From the NCBI RefSeq assembly GCF_001073155.1, contig NZ_JVEE01000017.1:1-64000 (forward strand): a DNA stretch of 64,000 bases, read 5' to 3'. Positions 19,607-28,490 of this stretch are shown in pieces. Source of the DNA: Streptococcus parasanguinis (GTDB lineage Bacteria > Bacillota > Bacilli > Lactobacillales > Streptococcaceae). Position numbers and translations under genes: made by a program. Position 1 is the stretch's first letter, and the number at the start of each line of letters is the position of its first letter. A model generated the notes under the pieces. That model saw only the letters and a program-made list of their open reading frames with translations, was not told the DNA's origin and ran no database searches.

Positions 19607-19798
19607 ATGTTAGTTGATATCAATGCTATTAAATGGCTGCTAGAAAATGCCACAGCCTATTCTATTAGTAAAAATTGTGGATTATCCACCCAAGCAGTAG
19701 ACAAATATAAGAATGGTATTTCTGATATTATGAATATGCGTTTGAAACACGCAATTAAAATGACAGAATACGCCAATCAGTTAAAAAACAAAAAGTGA
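19607..19798 (+). CDS. Small HTH-like phage protein, 63 residues
   Basis: The sequence WLLENATAYSISKNCGLSTQ followed by AVDKYKNGISDIMNMRLKHA reads as an XRE-like helix-turn-helix with little else. The ATG at 19607 has GAGG seven bases upstream; an in-frame upstream ATG at 19586 would lie inside the preceding gene. It could autoregulate through the palindrome at 19259-19276. Similar short proteins are common in streptococcal prophages near attL, usually without known function. Confidence 0.6.
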   Translation: MLVDINAIKWLLENATAYSISKNCGLSTQAVDKYKNGISDIMNMRLKHAIKMTEYANQLKNKK

Positions 19799-19823
19799 TG
19801 GTTATTTAATCATCACTTTTTTG
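19789..19823 (+). terminator. Terminator of the left-end small-gene cassette
   Basis: AAAAAGTGATG and CATCACTTTTTT form a stem over the loop GTTATTTAAT, ending in a T run, right at the stop codon of the HTH gene. Confidence 0.85.
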
Positions 19824-19925
19824 ATGTAAAGACCCATTGCTTATAGCACAGAATCAAAAAAACATAGTCATTCGATTGAGGTTACAACGGACAATTTTTA
19901 AAATGTCTATTAAAACAGAAAATAA

Positions 19926-19952
19926 AAAAAAGCCCTCCCGAATTGGGAGGGT
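19926..19952 (-). terminator. Terminator of the phage late operon
   Basis: On the minus strand CCCTCCC-AATTC-GGGAGGG is followed by CTTTTTTTT. It lies just after the stop codon of the last late gene. Confidence 0.9.
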
Positions 19953-19962
19953 GTGTGTCTTA

Positions 19963-20847
19963 TTATATAGTCTCTGGCCACGGGTCATCTGTGGTATACG
20001 ACATATTAGTAAATCGTAAATCTCCGATATCTCTATCAGTAGGTACGGGATCATCGAATTGTAAGCGTAGCTGGTTGCCGTCACCCGGCCCGCCTAAATA
20101 AAATGTTCCCAAACGTTTCCCCTTGTCATTTGTCATAATACCAAGTTTTGAGCTAGTGGCACGAAAACCGACTGGGATTCCTTGAACGTTTAAGATAACC
20201 ACGTTTCGCTCTCTGTCTGAACCTTGCGGAACGTAGTTGGGCGCACCTCGTCTCACGATCCCAAACCAACCCCACGATAGACCACCGAAGCCGACCTCTA
20301 CCGTGGAATTTACACGTCTGAACTCCACGTATGCATTAGTTTGATTTGAGTTGATGTTTCTTGGTTTAAATTTGACATCACCAAACAATACCGACCAAGC
20401 GTTAGAGCCAGTTCCGGCAGTTTTCTTGATCCACTTCACTGCTCCGTTCTTAGCCGTGGTATCGGTATAAATTGTACCGATGTCAGCGTTAAGATTGTAC
20501 GGGAAGCCTTGGCCTTTCAATTCCGTGCCTGTACCACTTCCAGAACCGACTGAACGCTTCAACTCTTCCAAATCGTTTTTTGACGCAAGTTGGCTTGTGT
20601 CAATCGTTGGAAGTTTTGAGCGTGTGACAAACGGGTCACCGCCGTTTGCTAGTTTGGTGTCAATCAGTGCATCAAGTCCAAGGTCTACGTGCTTCTCTTT
20701 GATGTTGGTGGTCATCTGTGCTTGTAATGTCGCATAAGTCGGAAATAACTCGTAAGCTTTGGTAGTCTGTAACGCTCCGCCTTGGTTGGCTTGAAGCGTC
20801 CCAATATCACGACCAATGGATTCTATAGCTTTCTTTAATTTATCCAT
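19963..20847 (-). CDS. Phage tail fibre / receptor-binding-like protein
   Basis: A 294-residue protein, last gene of the late operon. Residues 1-100 are helical and repetitive, with a glycine-serine linker (GSGSGTGT) near 105. The rest is rich in beta-type sequence ending in a domain with FYLGGPGDGNQLRLQFDD. The plan (helical stalk, linker, beta head) fits a host-binding fibre. It follows two other baseplate-like genes and lies downstream of the endolysin, an unusual place for a fibre gene. The function is inferred from context. Confidence 0.6.
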   Translation of the reverse strand: MDKLKKAIESIGRDIGTLQANQGGALQTTKAYELFPTYATLQAQMTTNIKEKHVDLGLDALIDTKLANGGDPFVTRSKLPTIDTSQLASKNDLEELKRSVGSGSGTGTELKGQGFPYNLNADIGTIYTDTTAKNGAVKWIKKTAGTGSNAWSVLFGDVKFKPRNINSNQTNAYVEFRRVNSTVEVGFGGLSWGWFGIVRRGAPNYVPQGSDRERNVVILNVQGIPVGFRATSSKLGIMTNDKGKRLGTFYLGGPGDGNQLRLQFDDPVPTDRDIGDLRFTNMSYTTDDPWPETI

Positions 20848-20858
20848 TCAGCACCTCC

Positions 20859-21209
20859 TTAGAGGGTATTTTTAGCCGTTGTATAGATTTGTACGAAGTC
20901 AGTATTTTCAAGGTCAGTGAATTTTTGGCCAAGCTCTGTCATTTTAGACACAATAGCTTGGTCTGCTGATCCTGCACCATTTGCGATACGGTCAGCGATC
21001 TCTTTGAGAGTATCTAATTCTTCTGGTACTCCATCGCCTAAAATGGCAGTCTTGACACCAGCGATAGCCGTGTCTAGTTGTTGTTGTGTGATTCCAGCTT
21101 GTCCAAGTTCTGACTTGTCGGCTTTGCTTGCAAGTGTGGTTTTAATTTCCTTGATGTCGCTACCGACAGCTTGAGCAAATGATGTTAATTTTTCAGTATT
21201 TAAAGTCAT
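20859..21209 (-). CDS. Phage tail-associated protein, fibre stalk-like
   Basis: A 116-residue, mostly helical protein (SFAQAVGSDIKEIKTTLASKADKSEL). The block DGVPEELDTLKEIADRIA is common in phage fibre and baseplate proteins. It begins 12 bases after the BppU-like gene and is probably part of the same adsorption device. No enzymatic motif is seen. Confidence 0.6.
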   Translation of the reverse strand: MTLNTEKLTSFAQAVGSDIKEIKTTLASKADKSELGQAGITQQQLDTAIAGVKTAILGDGVPEELDTLKEIADRIANGAGSADQAIVSKMTELGQKFTDLENTDFVQIYTTAKNTL

Positions 21210-21221
21210 AATTTTTCCTCT

Positions 21222-21686
21222 CTAAATTTTTGCAAGATTGTATAGTACTGTTAGGTCTGGCAACTCTTCCGTTTGTGATCCGTTTGGATGTTCAGCGATA
21301 TACTTGTCAATTTCAGTTTTAACATCATTTTTTACAAGCGATAATACTTCCTCGCTTGTAAATTCGTCTGCTGAACGGGTGACGTCTAAACGTGTTGAGC
21401 GATCACTTGGGAAGATATAGCCACCGCAAACGACTTCAACCAGATAGGATCCGATCGGAAGGGGCTTGCTTATTTTAAAAGTAACTTTTGATTTATCTAC
21501 TGTACTCTCAAATGTAGCCTTTCCTTTTTGGTTAAAGATCCTGATTGTGGCATTTTTGCCATTTAGATCACTAATTGGACGCATGTTTTCATCCAGTAGC
21601 TCATAACCAAATAGAGAGGCAGAGTCGCCTTGTTTGACGACAGCCCCTCCTTCAAATTGTTTAAGATTGGTAGAGTTTAATCTCAA
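21222..21686 (-). CDS. BppU-like baseplate upper protein N-domain
   Basis: A 154-residue protein. Residues 1-105 resemble the N-terminal domain of phage baseplate upper proteins (VVKQGDSASLFGYELLDENMRPISDLNGKNATIRIFNQKG, then PLPIGSYLVEV). The C-terminal part is a short helix-rich tail. In lactococcal phages BppU links the baseplate to receptor-binding proteins; here the length is much shorter, so it may be a docking module only. It directly follows the endolysin gene. Confidence 0.65.
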   Translation of the reverse strand: MRLNSTNLKQFEGGAVVKQGDSASLFGYELLDENMRPISDLNGKNATIRIFNQKGKATFESTVDKSKVTFKISKPLPIGSYLVEVVCGGYIFPSDRSTRLDVTRSADEFTSEEVLSLVKNDVKTEIDKYIAEHPNGSQTEELPDLTVLYNLAKI

Positions 21687-21707
21687 TTGTCTACCTCCAT
21701 TTTAATT

Positions 21708-23108
21708 TTAGTTTCCGTTTTGACCTTGCGTAGCTTGTCCACGTTGTTCAATTGCTTCAACGACTGATGCACTGGCTTCTTCAATCGCTTTAGATACTTC
21801 TGCGCTATCTCGTGATTGGCTGTCAAGGAAACGTGTAAAATCTCCATCGTCAAGCTTCAAATGTTTAGCCCCGTTTGATTTTAATTCATCAACCGTTCCC
21901 ATGCTACCAATACCAAATACACGACCATTTACAATTCCGACATATCCTTGCTTTCCGCTTGTGCTACGTACTACAAAATTCATATCTTCTTCCTCTTCTT
22001 TCTTGTTGCTTCCTTCACTTCCAATAATCACTACATTCTTATCTAACCCACCAGACAAGCCTGTACTAGTGAATTGCCACCATCTTGTATGATCCATGCT
22101 AGGATAGACACCCCAATAAGGTTCTGGTCGAACCTCATAATCTGGATAGGCTGCAATCCAAAGACTATTAGGATATTTAGCGGTAATCTGCTCTACATAG
22201 ATATTAGCCAATGTGTACGGCTTATAACTGTAATAGATAGGCTCAAACCCGTTCGACTTGCAAATATCCATAAATGCCAATACAGCGTTGGTATTGGCTT
22301 GTTTATCACCGCTTGCCCCATCTTCATAGTCACACACTAGGTAGCGTGGACGTGATGGCAGGTTAGCGATGAAATAGTTAGCTTCAGCTTGTGCTGTCGC
22401 TACATTGCCACCAAAACGGGAAAAGTGATAGTAACCAATGCAGTTACTTGTATTTGTCTGCTGTGTTGCTACTGGACTAATCCAACCGACACCCTCAGTT
22501 ACCTTGATAATAGTGTTACTAGTGCCCGAAGCTTGACAGATACCAGTCAAGTCTGCTGACTGGTAAGCTGATACATCAAGGAAGTAATCGCCTTTGTTAA
22601 GCCCGCCTGATTCAGTTTCAGAATCATCAAATGGCAATTCAAACCATCCAACCATGCGTTGGCTTGGTGCGTTCCAATCAACATAGCTGAAATTTCCTGC
22701 ACTATCTAGGTTTCTGCGTACTCTCCGAACCCATCCGCCATTATAAAGAGCGTCTGCATTGCCGTCTATATTTTGCTCGATGGTTGTAACTGTTCCGTCT
22801 GCGTGTTCTGCTACTACAAAGCCGATATGCCCAAATGCATGATTTGGAGAGCAATCAGAAACAAATACAGCCCCTACTGGTGGATTGTTAGAACCGTTAA
22901 AACGGGTTACTTTAAGCCCCAATGCAGAAGCTCTGTCCAGACCGTTGATAGCGTTTAAGTAGCTAAAATTGAGATTATACAATCCTTGATATTGCAGAAT
23001 GTTGTCAATTAATGCCACACATTGCCCGCCATACGGGTTGGTTGGCACGGTAACACGTTGATTGACTACGCTATCTAACGTATCTAATAATTGTTTTTGA
23101 GTAGTCAA
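21708..23108 (-). CDS. Two-domain endolysin: CHAP plus GH25 muramidase
   Basis: A 466-residue lysin. An N-terminal CHAP amidase/endopeptidase has Cys about 30 in YGGQCVALID, His in HAFGHIGFV and the IEQNID segment. A GH25 lysozyme domain runs from about residue 175 (FLDVSAYQ) with the acidic pair in YLVCDYEDGA and the closing TRWWQFTS. After an acidic linker, a C-terminal segment of about 90 residues (FVVRSTSGKQGYVGIVNGRVF) may bind the wall. No choline-binding repeats are present, unlike lysins of pneumococcal phages. Release from the cell depends on the adjacent holins. Confidence 0.92.
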   Translation of the reverse strand: MTTQKQLLDTLDSVVNQRVTVPTNPYGGQCVALIDNILQYQGLYNLNFSYLNAINGLDRASALGLKVTRFNGSNNPPVGAVFVSDCSPNHAFGHIGFVVAEHADGTVTTIEQNIDGNADALYNGGWVRRVRRNLDSAGNFSYVDWNAPSQRMVGWFELPFDDSETESGGLNKGDYFLDVSAYQSADLTGICQASGTSNTIIKVTEGVGWISPVATQQTNTSNCIGYYHFSRFGGNVATAQAEANYFIANLPSRPRYLVCDYEDGASGDKQANTNAVLAFMDICKSNGFEPIYYSYKPYTLANIYVEQITAKYPNSLWIAAYPDYEVRPEPYWGVYPSMDHTRWWQFTSTGLSGGLDKNVVIIGSEGSNKKEEEEDMNFVVRSTSGKQGYVGIVNGRVFGIGSMGTVDELKSNGAKHLKLDDGDFTRFLDSQSRDSAEVSKAIEEASASVVEAIEQRGQATQGQNGN

Positions 23109-23126
23109 AAGACCGCCTCCTTTATG

Positions 23127-23390
23127 TTAATCTTGGTTAGGTTCTTCATATCCCAAAGCACGGCTTGAATCGCTCAATCCAGCGGTTGTTGGGTCATTGA
23201 CGACACCGACCAAAACAAGGAATGCAAACAATACATTGACAAATACTAAGATTTTATCAACGGTTTGCCCAAATTCTAACTTAATGCCAAAGATATCTGC
23301 AAAGGCTTGAAATAGCAATGCAAGAGCTGGAACGAGTGCAAGCCAAAAGTTTTTATTCTTCAAGCGTACTGACCAGTTAATTTTGTTCAT
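23127..23390 (-). CDS. Phage holin, phi LC3 family
   Basis: An 87-residue protein with two hydrophobic segments (FWLALVPALALLFQAFADIF and KILVFVNVLFAFLVLVGVV). The family block GVVNDPTTAGLSDS near the C-terminus is typical of phi LC3 holins. It permeabilises the membrane at the end of the lytic cycle to release the endolysin encoded next to it. Confidence 0.92.
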   Translation of the reverse strand: MNKINWSVRLKNKNFWLALVPALALLFQAFADIFGIKLEFGQTVDKILVFVNVLFAFLVLVGVVNDPTTAGLSDSSRALGYEEPNQD

Positions 23391-23402
23391 AGTAGTTACC
23401 TC

Positions 23403-23687
23403 TTAATTATTTTTATTTTGAATTAATGCTTTAAGTTCCTTCATATCCTCGCTTAAGGCTTTGACCTGCTCTGCGAGGATCAATAGAGACTTATTCTGTT
23501 CATCGTGGTTATCTAATCGTCTAACAGCCGTCAGACGAAAATCACGCATGTTTTCGATGTCTTTCTCGATCACGACCATGCGTTTTTCTTGCGCCACAAC
23601 ACTTCCTTTAAAATTGCCGTATATTCCAAGTAAGATCCCGACAAATCCGACCATCATCGAGATATCTTCTGGTGTAAAGTGGATCAT
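23403..23687 (-). CDS. Second holin-like / XhlA-like membrane protein
   Basis: A 94-residue protein with one N-terminal membrane helix (ISMMVGFVGILLGIYGNF) and a long C-terminal coiled coil (EKDIENMRDFRLTAVRRLDN...). It lies directly before the phi LC3 holin. Proteins of this plan in Firmicutes phages are annotated as haemolysin XhlA-like or holin partners; the exact role is inferred. Confidence 0.7.
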   Translation of the reverse strand: MIHFTPEDISMMVGFVGILLGIYGNFKGSVVAQEKRMVVIEKDIENMRDFRLTAVRRLDNHDEQNKSLLILAEQVKALSEDMKELKALIQNKNN

Positions 23688-23706
23688 AGATCACGCCCCT
23701 CTCTAA

Positions 23707-24396
23707 TTAAATTGTTGGTTGTGGTGTAGCTGTCGCCACAGGTTGAGTTTCAAGGTCGCCAGAAGGTTGTCCTGGCTTTTCTTCCTTCTCTTCTTTTGGT
23801 TTCGTCCATTTCCAGATGCCGATTTTACCATTTTGATAAAGGCTGTTTAATTGATCCAAAGTTTCGCCTTGATAAGTAAATGTTTCGGTCACTTGGATCA
23901 TGACACGCTTGCCTTCACCAAATGCTTCTGTATGATTTGGATCTTCAACAGTAAAGATTTCTTGTGGTTGATATGTTTTCCCAACTTGTCCAAGATCTAC
24001 TAACTCAAGTCCACGCTTAAATATTGTAGGATCCATTGGATTGTCAACATCTGTTACACGAGCTAAAAGATTCCAATCAGCAACGTCCTTGATCTTCTGG
24101 ATTTGGTTCGCTTTTTCTTCGTTATCCTTGGTGAGAGCTTGGATTTTGGCAATAGCATCATTGTTAGCTTCGACAGATTTGTCTAATTCTTTCTTGATTG
24201 CTACGACTGCGCCAGATGTGTCAAGTTCCATTCGGACGATGTTCAATACTGCTTCGACCAATGCAGCATCATCTTCGGTCATGCGGTTTGTTGGCAAAAT
24301 TTCCTCAAAGACCCGGTACGGGAAGCCTTGCTTGATTGCTACCTTTGTAGTGTTAGCTACTGCATCGTATGATTTAAATTGTACTTTGTAATCCAT
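23707..24396 (-). CDS. DUF1366 phage protein
   Basis: A 229-residue protein common between tail spike and lysis genes of streptococcal phages. It has a globular start (MDYKVQFKSYDA), a helical centre (residues 60-105), a second globular part and a proline/threonine-rich tail after PKEEKEEKPGQP. The role is unknown. Its start codon overlaps the stop of the preceding 73-residue gene. Confidence 0.8.
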   Translation of the reverse strand: MDYKVQFKSYDAVANTTKVAIKQGFPYRVFEEILPTNRMTEDDAALVEAVLNIVRMELDTSGAVVAIKKELDKSVEANNDAIAKIQALTKDNEEKANQIQKIKDVADWNLLARVTDVDNPMDPTIFKRGLELVDLGQVGKTYQPQEIFTVEDPNHTEAFGEGKRVMIQVTETFTYQGETLDQLNSLYQNGKIGIWKWTKPKEEKEEKPGQPSGDLETQPVATATPQPTI

Positions 24397-24617
24397 TATT
24401 TAGTTACCTCGTTTTTGTTCTTGATTTCTTCAAAAAGATCCTTCAAGTCCTTATCTGACTCTAGGACAGAGCGATAGCTCTCAACTTCCTGAGCAAGTTG
24501 CGCTACAAGTTGCTGTGACTGTGTCAATCGTGCCTTAAATTCGGCTTCGTTGACTGTCTTATTTGCCAATTGGTTGGCTAAATCAGTGATGATTGCTACG
24601 TATATATTTTCTTCCAT
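24396..24617 (-). CDS. Small phage coiled-coil protein
   Basis: A 73-residue, almost fully helical protein (QQLVAQLAQEVESYRSVLESDKDL). It is coupled by overlap to the DUF1366 gene and starts 13 bases after the tail spike gene. The function is unknown. Confidence 0.75.
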   Translation of the reverse strand: MEENIYVAIITDLANQLANKTVNEAEFKARLTQSQQLVAQLAQEVESYRSVLESDKDLKDLFEEIKNKNEVTK

Positions 24618-24629
24618 CTATTTACTCCA

Positions 24630-27600
24630 TTATATAATGTGATCTCGATTGTAAGAGAAGGTGTTTAGCATGCTTTTCACTTTCGATTTCATTGCGTCGG
24701 TCATGTTTATTTGGCCGAGGGCATGGGCCCACAATTTCCATAAAGCAGCAACACTTTCGTCCAGACGGATAAACTCGGTCGGGATGTCTGTATCCGACTT
24801 TGTTTTTTTCGGAATGACAAAATGCCTACACCAAATTTCAGAATTTTTATTCCAAATGCCCGGCGTTAACGTTTGAGTTACCACACTAAAATTCCAGCCA
24901 TCATCACCCGAAGCGTGACGCATGTGGTTGTAGTCCCCGTACTGAAAAACTTTATCAACCCCATTGTTTGAATTATTGTCGATCACAACTCCTGCAAAAG
25001 AGACAGAATTCCAATTTTTCGAACCGTTCCGATTACTGCCAATAATCGTCCTCGAATGTTTCTGATTCTGTTCAATGCTAGACTCGTATCTTATAAAGTG
25101 TGTTGGATATCCTGCATCTTCCCTCACGATAGCCGCTGTATTACTTGACATAGTTAATTGATTTTTAACTAAATCAAACAGAAGGGATCCATCTGATGAC
25201 TGTATGCGATCTCCAGTAAAGCGATTTGCAGAAATATCAATCGAAGCTAGTTGTGCGATAAAGGCTTTTTGGGCCATTAATTCCCTGATGAATGCCTGAT
25301 TAGTTACCAACTTGTTGATCATGGCAGAATCTACTAGCATTTTATCAGCCGTTACTGAGTTTGAGGCTAAAATCGGTGTGGTGACTGATCCAGCCTTCAT
25401 GTGCCCAGTTTCCACGCTCTCGCTTGCAATGTGACGACCCAAAATAGATCCATCGACTACCATGTCCCCTTTTACTTTAATCAATTTTGCAATTAAAGCA
25501 ATAGACTCTGGCTCTTGTACCATTAAGGAGCTGATCGTTCTTCCGTTAATACTCTTACCAGTACCGAAGGAAATTTGACTTGGTGTGATTTGGATATCCG
25601 TTTTTCTCACCATATCACCAATTTGGCTGGTAATTGTTGTGAATTGCCCATCTACGGTCTGTTTGTATTCGGCAATCTTAGACTCAATTTTAGTCTCTGA
25701 AGTGCCAGCTTTATCCAGTGGACTGGGCCTAAATGCTGGAATCTTAGATCCACGGACTAAAATTGGATTTCGTACCCAAAACTCTCCGTTATTTATAGCA
25801 TAGATGTAGAATGGGAAATTTCCTGTTTTGTTAAACTCAAAATCACGATCGGCAGTGAAATGGAATTCTGCTCGAATCCACCTATCTTTCTGTGTATTTT
25901 TGTCAGCAAAACCTTGAACAAATATGGCAGTATTGTTTGAATGGTTTTTTAATGAAAACTCTAGGCCTTTGTCTACCTCTACACCAGACTTGATCATGTA
26001 ATCAAATGCGATAGAGTATACATCACCTTGCAAAATGCGATCAATATAGATTGGGAAACAAGGTCCTAGCCATGTTGTGGACGGAGACCCATCAATTTTC
26101 ATTTTGAAGATTCCGTCTTCCGGCCTTGAAAGCCTATTATTATTATTATTATTATTAGACACACTGTATTCAGCTAATGTGTCCGCAAATCTGATAAGAT
26201 TGTCTGGTGTTGTATCTGTTGCAACACTTTCAAATCTTCGATTGATTCCAGCTACATCTTCCTCATATTTAGCTTTTGCTATGTAGCCTTGCTCTAGAAT
26301 CTGCCTTGTTGCTTTCAGGGCATCTACAGCAGCCTTTTCAGAGTATGTCAACATGCGCTGTTCAAGTTCACCACTTGGACCGGTCTTTGTCTCTAATTTA
26401 GTTAATTGAGTGGATAGGCCTTCAACTGTCTTCTCAAAAGTGGCCTGTGCTTGCTCAACTAGATAATTTTGATCTTCTGGAGCAGGTTGCCATTTGCGGT
26501 CATTTGTACCCTCATAGAAGTCAAGCTCTGTCATAAATAGGCCGGCCCATCTGCCGTTGTCATTTCCAACGTATTCAAATTGCAAGTAGCCATCGTCAAA
26601 ATCACCTACATTAAACTTAAATGATTTTTTAACAGCCATAGAGCTATCAAAAATCGGGCTTCCGTTTTTTTCGAAAATTAATTGTTTTCCTTCAAAATCC
26701 GCTGTACTTCCCTTTTTACGTTTGCAAAAATAAACTTTAAAACTCTTTGAATTAGCGTCAAAACCGAGCATGTTGAGCATATAGTCAGCGTTACGTTTAA
26801 CGATAAAATGTGGACTTTGAACAATTGCTCCTGGTCTTAAAGAAAACATTCTCTTTTGGCCGTTAAAATAAAAGGTGTGAGCTGTAAAACTCATCTTTCC
26901 ATTTGTTTCAGTCCAATATTTCAGTCCCTCATCTGCCCTTGAGTTCCTGAGCATGTTAGGGCCGCCACTAACTCCAATTGTGGTGAACTCTTCTTTGATA
27001 CCATTAACTGTTTGTTCAACATAGGAACGATCTGCTTTACCAGTCGTCACATTGGTTAGGTCGAAGATAGCTTTTTCAGTCGTCTGCTCAAATCTGGATT
27101 GTGCGCCTTGGATCCCAACAAATTGGCTTTGCGTTTGAGCCTTGAAATCATTGATCAACTTCTGGATATCAGCATCGCTAGTCTTTAATTGATCAGTAGT
27201 AGTTTTCAAACCTTGCATATTAACTTCGATGCCATTGTACTGAGCTTTAAACTCTTCTACAATTTCATTCTTGTTTGCTTGGTTTGCTGCTGCGATCTTC
27301 TGAGTGACTTGTGCTGAAATTTCTTGCTTGACTACTTCAGCTTGCGCTTTGGCTTGTTCGATCCCATCTGTGATTTTATGTTCCAGCTCTTTTGCTTGCT
27401 TGTCATACTCAGCATTGGCATTATTTACAAGCTTCTGCACTTTCGCTTCGTATTCTGCATCATAAGACTTCATTTTCTTATCTACAGAATCGTTGACCAT
27501 TCCTGAGATAGAGTCTGCTAAACTTCTAGTAACTTCACCAAATCCGATGCTAACAAGTTTGATGCTCATTGGATTAAACTTGTATTTCGTGATCTTTTTT

Positions 27601-28490
27601 CGCAAATCGACATCGTAGTTCTCGTGGAAGATGCTCACGATATCGAACATGTGTACTGGTTGATCTGCCTGGCCTACAACATCAATCTCAAGACTTTCTT
27701 CGATCATGTCACACAGAGTTTCACGGAAATAGCGCTTGCCGTATTCCTCAAGTGTTTTTTGATCCACTACATCCTGATCTTGTACTTCCATATCTGCTTC
27801 GTAGATATGCTTGTATTTATTGATCAGTGGGCTATCAATGGTCACGGTTAGGATCTGATCTTTCTTTCCTTCCTCGTGCGCTTCGATAACCTTTTTAAAA
27901 TGGATCCGTGTTCTCAACTCTTTAGTGGATTTCGACCCTTGAAACGACTTCATGTTTTTCTTGTAGGAAAACAATGATTCGTTTTCGATTCCACCATTTT
28001 CTAGCAATCGGACACTGTACTTATCCCGGACAAGATCTCCACCCCACTGCCCAACGATGGAGTGCTTGTCTTTGGCCAAGGCTTCCATCGCTGAGACGTC
28101 TTTAAGATTGAGGGTGTGTTTTGACATCACATCAGAGAAAAATGTAAATGGTGTTTCTCGTTTAAATCCGGCAACAAGCGCATTCATTACAGTTGCCCCA
28201 TTCACTCGATCGACATTGATCTTGTTGATAGAATAACCATTTAACAATGTAGCTACTTGATTAGCGTATACAGTGACATATCCATGTTGCTTTTCGACTT
28301 CAAAGATTGTAAAGTACTGTTCTCCGTGCAAGTCATCAGCAACTAGTTCTGTTTCTGGGGTTAACAATGCCCATTTGGGGTCTGAGGTTGGAAATTTAAA
28401 GGTAAGTTGATAGGTGCTGTTAGCTTCCTGGATAATTTCAGAGCTAAATGCTTCATTAAGAGGGAAGTTACCCTCTTGCAGATAGATCAT
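24630..28490 (-). CDS. Phage tail spike / tail endopeptidase-type protein (Tal-like)
   Basis: A 1286-residue protein at the tail tip. The N-terminal third (MIYLQEGNFPLNEAFSSEIIQEANSTYQL onward, shown here only in part) is the prophage tail endopeptidase or gp18-type hub. A coiled coil covers about residues 335-480 (EYDKQAKELEHKITDG). Carbohydrate-binding-like beta regions then alternate with helical stalks, and the end has SITTPILASNSVTADKM-like fibre sequence. An eight-asparagine run near residue 780 is encoded by a trinucleotide repeat (26136-26157). The start overlaps the Dit stop by four bases. Confidence 0.85.
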   Translation of the reverse strand: MIYLQEGNFPLNEAFSSEIIQEANSTYQLTFKFPTSDPKWALLTPETELVADDLHGEQYFTIFEVEKQHGYVTVYANQVATLLNGYSINKINVDRVNGATVMNALVAGFKRETPFTFFSDVMSKHTLNLKDVSAMEALAKDKHSIVGQWGGDLVRDKYSVRLLENGGIENESLFSYKKNMKSFQGSKSTKELRTRIHFKKVIEAHEEGKKDQILTVTIDSPLINKYKHIYEADMEVQDQDVVDQKTLEEYGKRYFRETLCDMIEESLEIDVVGQADQPVHMFDIVSIFHENYDVDLRKKITKYKFNPMSIKLVSIGFGEVTRSLADSISGMVNDSVDKKMKSYDAEYEAKVQKLVNNANAEYDKQAKELEHKITDGIEQAKAQAEVVKQEISAQVTQKIAAANQANKNEIVEEFKAQYNGIEVNMQGLKTTTDQLKTSDADIQKLINDFKAQTQSQFVGIQGAQSRFEQTTEKAIFDLTNVTTGKADRSYVEQTVNGIKEEFTTIGVSGGPNMLRNSRADEGLKYWTETNGKMSFTAHTFYFNGQKRMFSLRPGAIVQSPHFIVKRNADYMLNMLGFDANSKSFKVYFCKRKKGSTADFEGKQLIFEKNGSPIFDSSMAVKKSFKFNVGDFDDGYLQFEYVGNDNGRWAGLFMTELDFYEGTNDRKWQPAPEDQNYLVEQAQATFEKTVEGLSTQLTKLETKTGPSGELEQRMLTYSEKAAVDALKATRQILEQGYIAKAKYEEDVAGINRRFESVATDTTPDNLIRFADTLAEYSVSNNNNNNNRLSRPEDGIFKMKIDGSPSTTWLGPCFPIYIDRILQGDVYSIAFDYMIKSGVEVDKGLEFSLKNHSNNTAIFVQGFADKNTQKDRWIRAEFHFTADRDFEFNKTGNFPFYIYAINNGEFWVRNPILVRGSKIPAFRPSPLDKAGTSETKIESKIAEYKQTVDGQFTTITSQIGDMVRKTDIQITPSQISFGTGKSINGRTISSLMVQEPESIALIAKLIKVKGDMVVDGSILGRHIASESVETGHMKAGSVTTPILASNSVTADKMLVDSAMINKLVTNQAFIRELMAQKAFIAQLASIDISANRFTGDRIQSSDGSLLFDLVKNQLTMSSNTAAIVREDAGYPTHFIRYESSIEQNQKHSRTIIGSNRNGSKNWNSVSFAGVVIDNNSNNGVDKVFQYGDYNHMRHASGDDGWNFSVVTQTLTPGIWNKNSEIWCRHFVIPKKTKSDTDIPTEFIRLDESVAALWKLWAHALGQINMTDAMKSKVKSMLNTFSYNRDHII
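26136..26157. repeat. (ATT)7 microsatellite inside the tail spike gene
   Basis: Seven perfect ATT units on the plus strand encode most of an eight-residue asparagine run in the tail spike protein. Unit changes would keep the frame and alter linker length between two domains. Confidence 0.9.
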
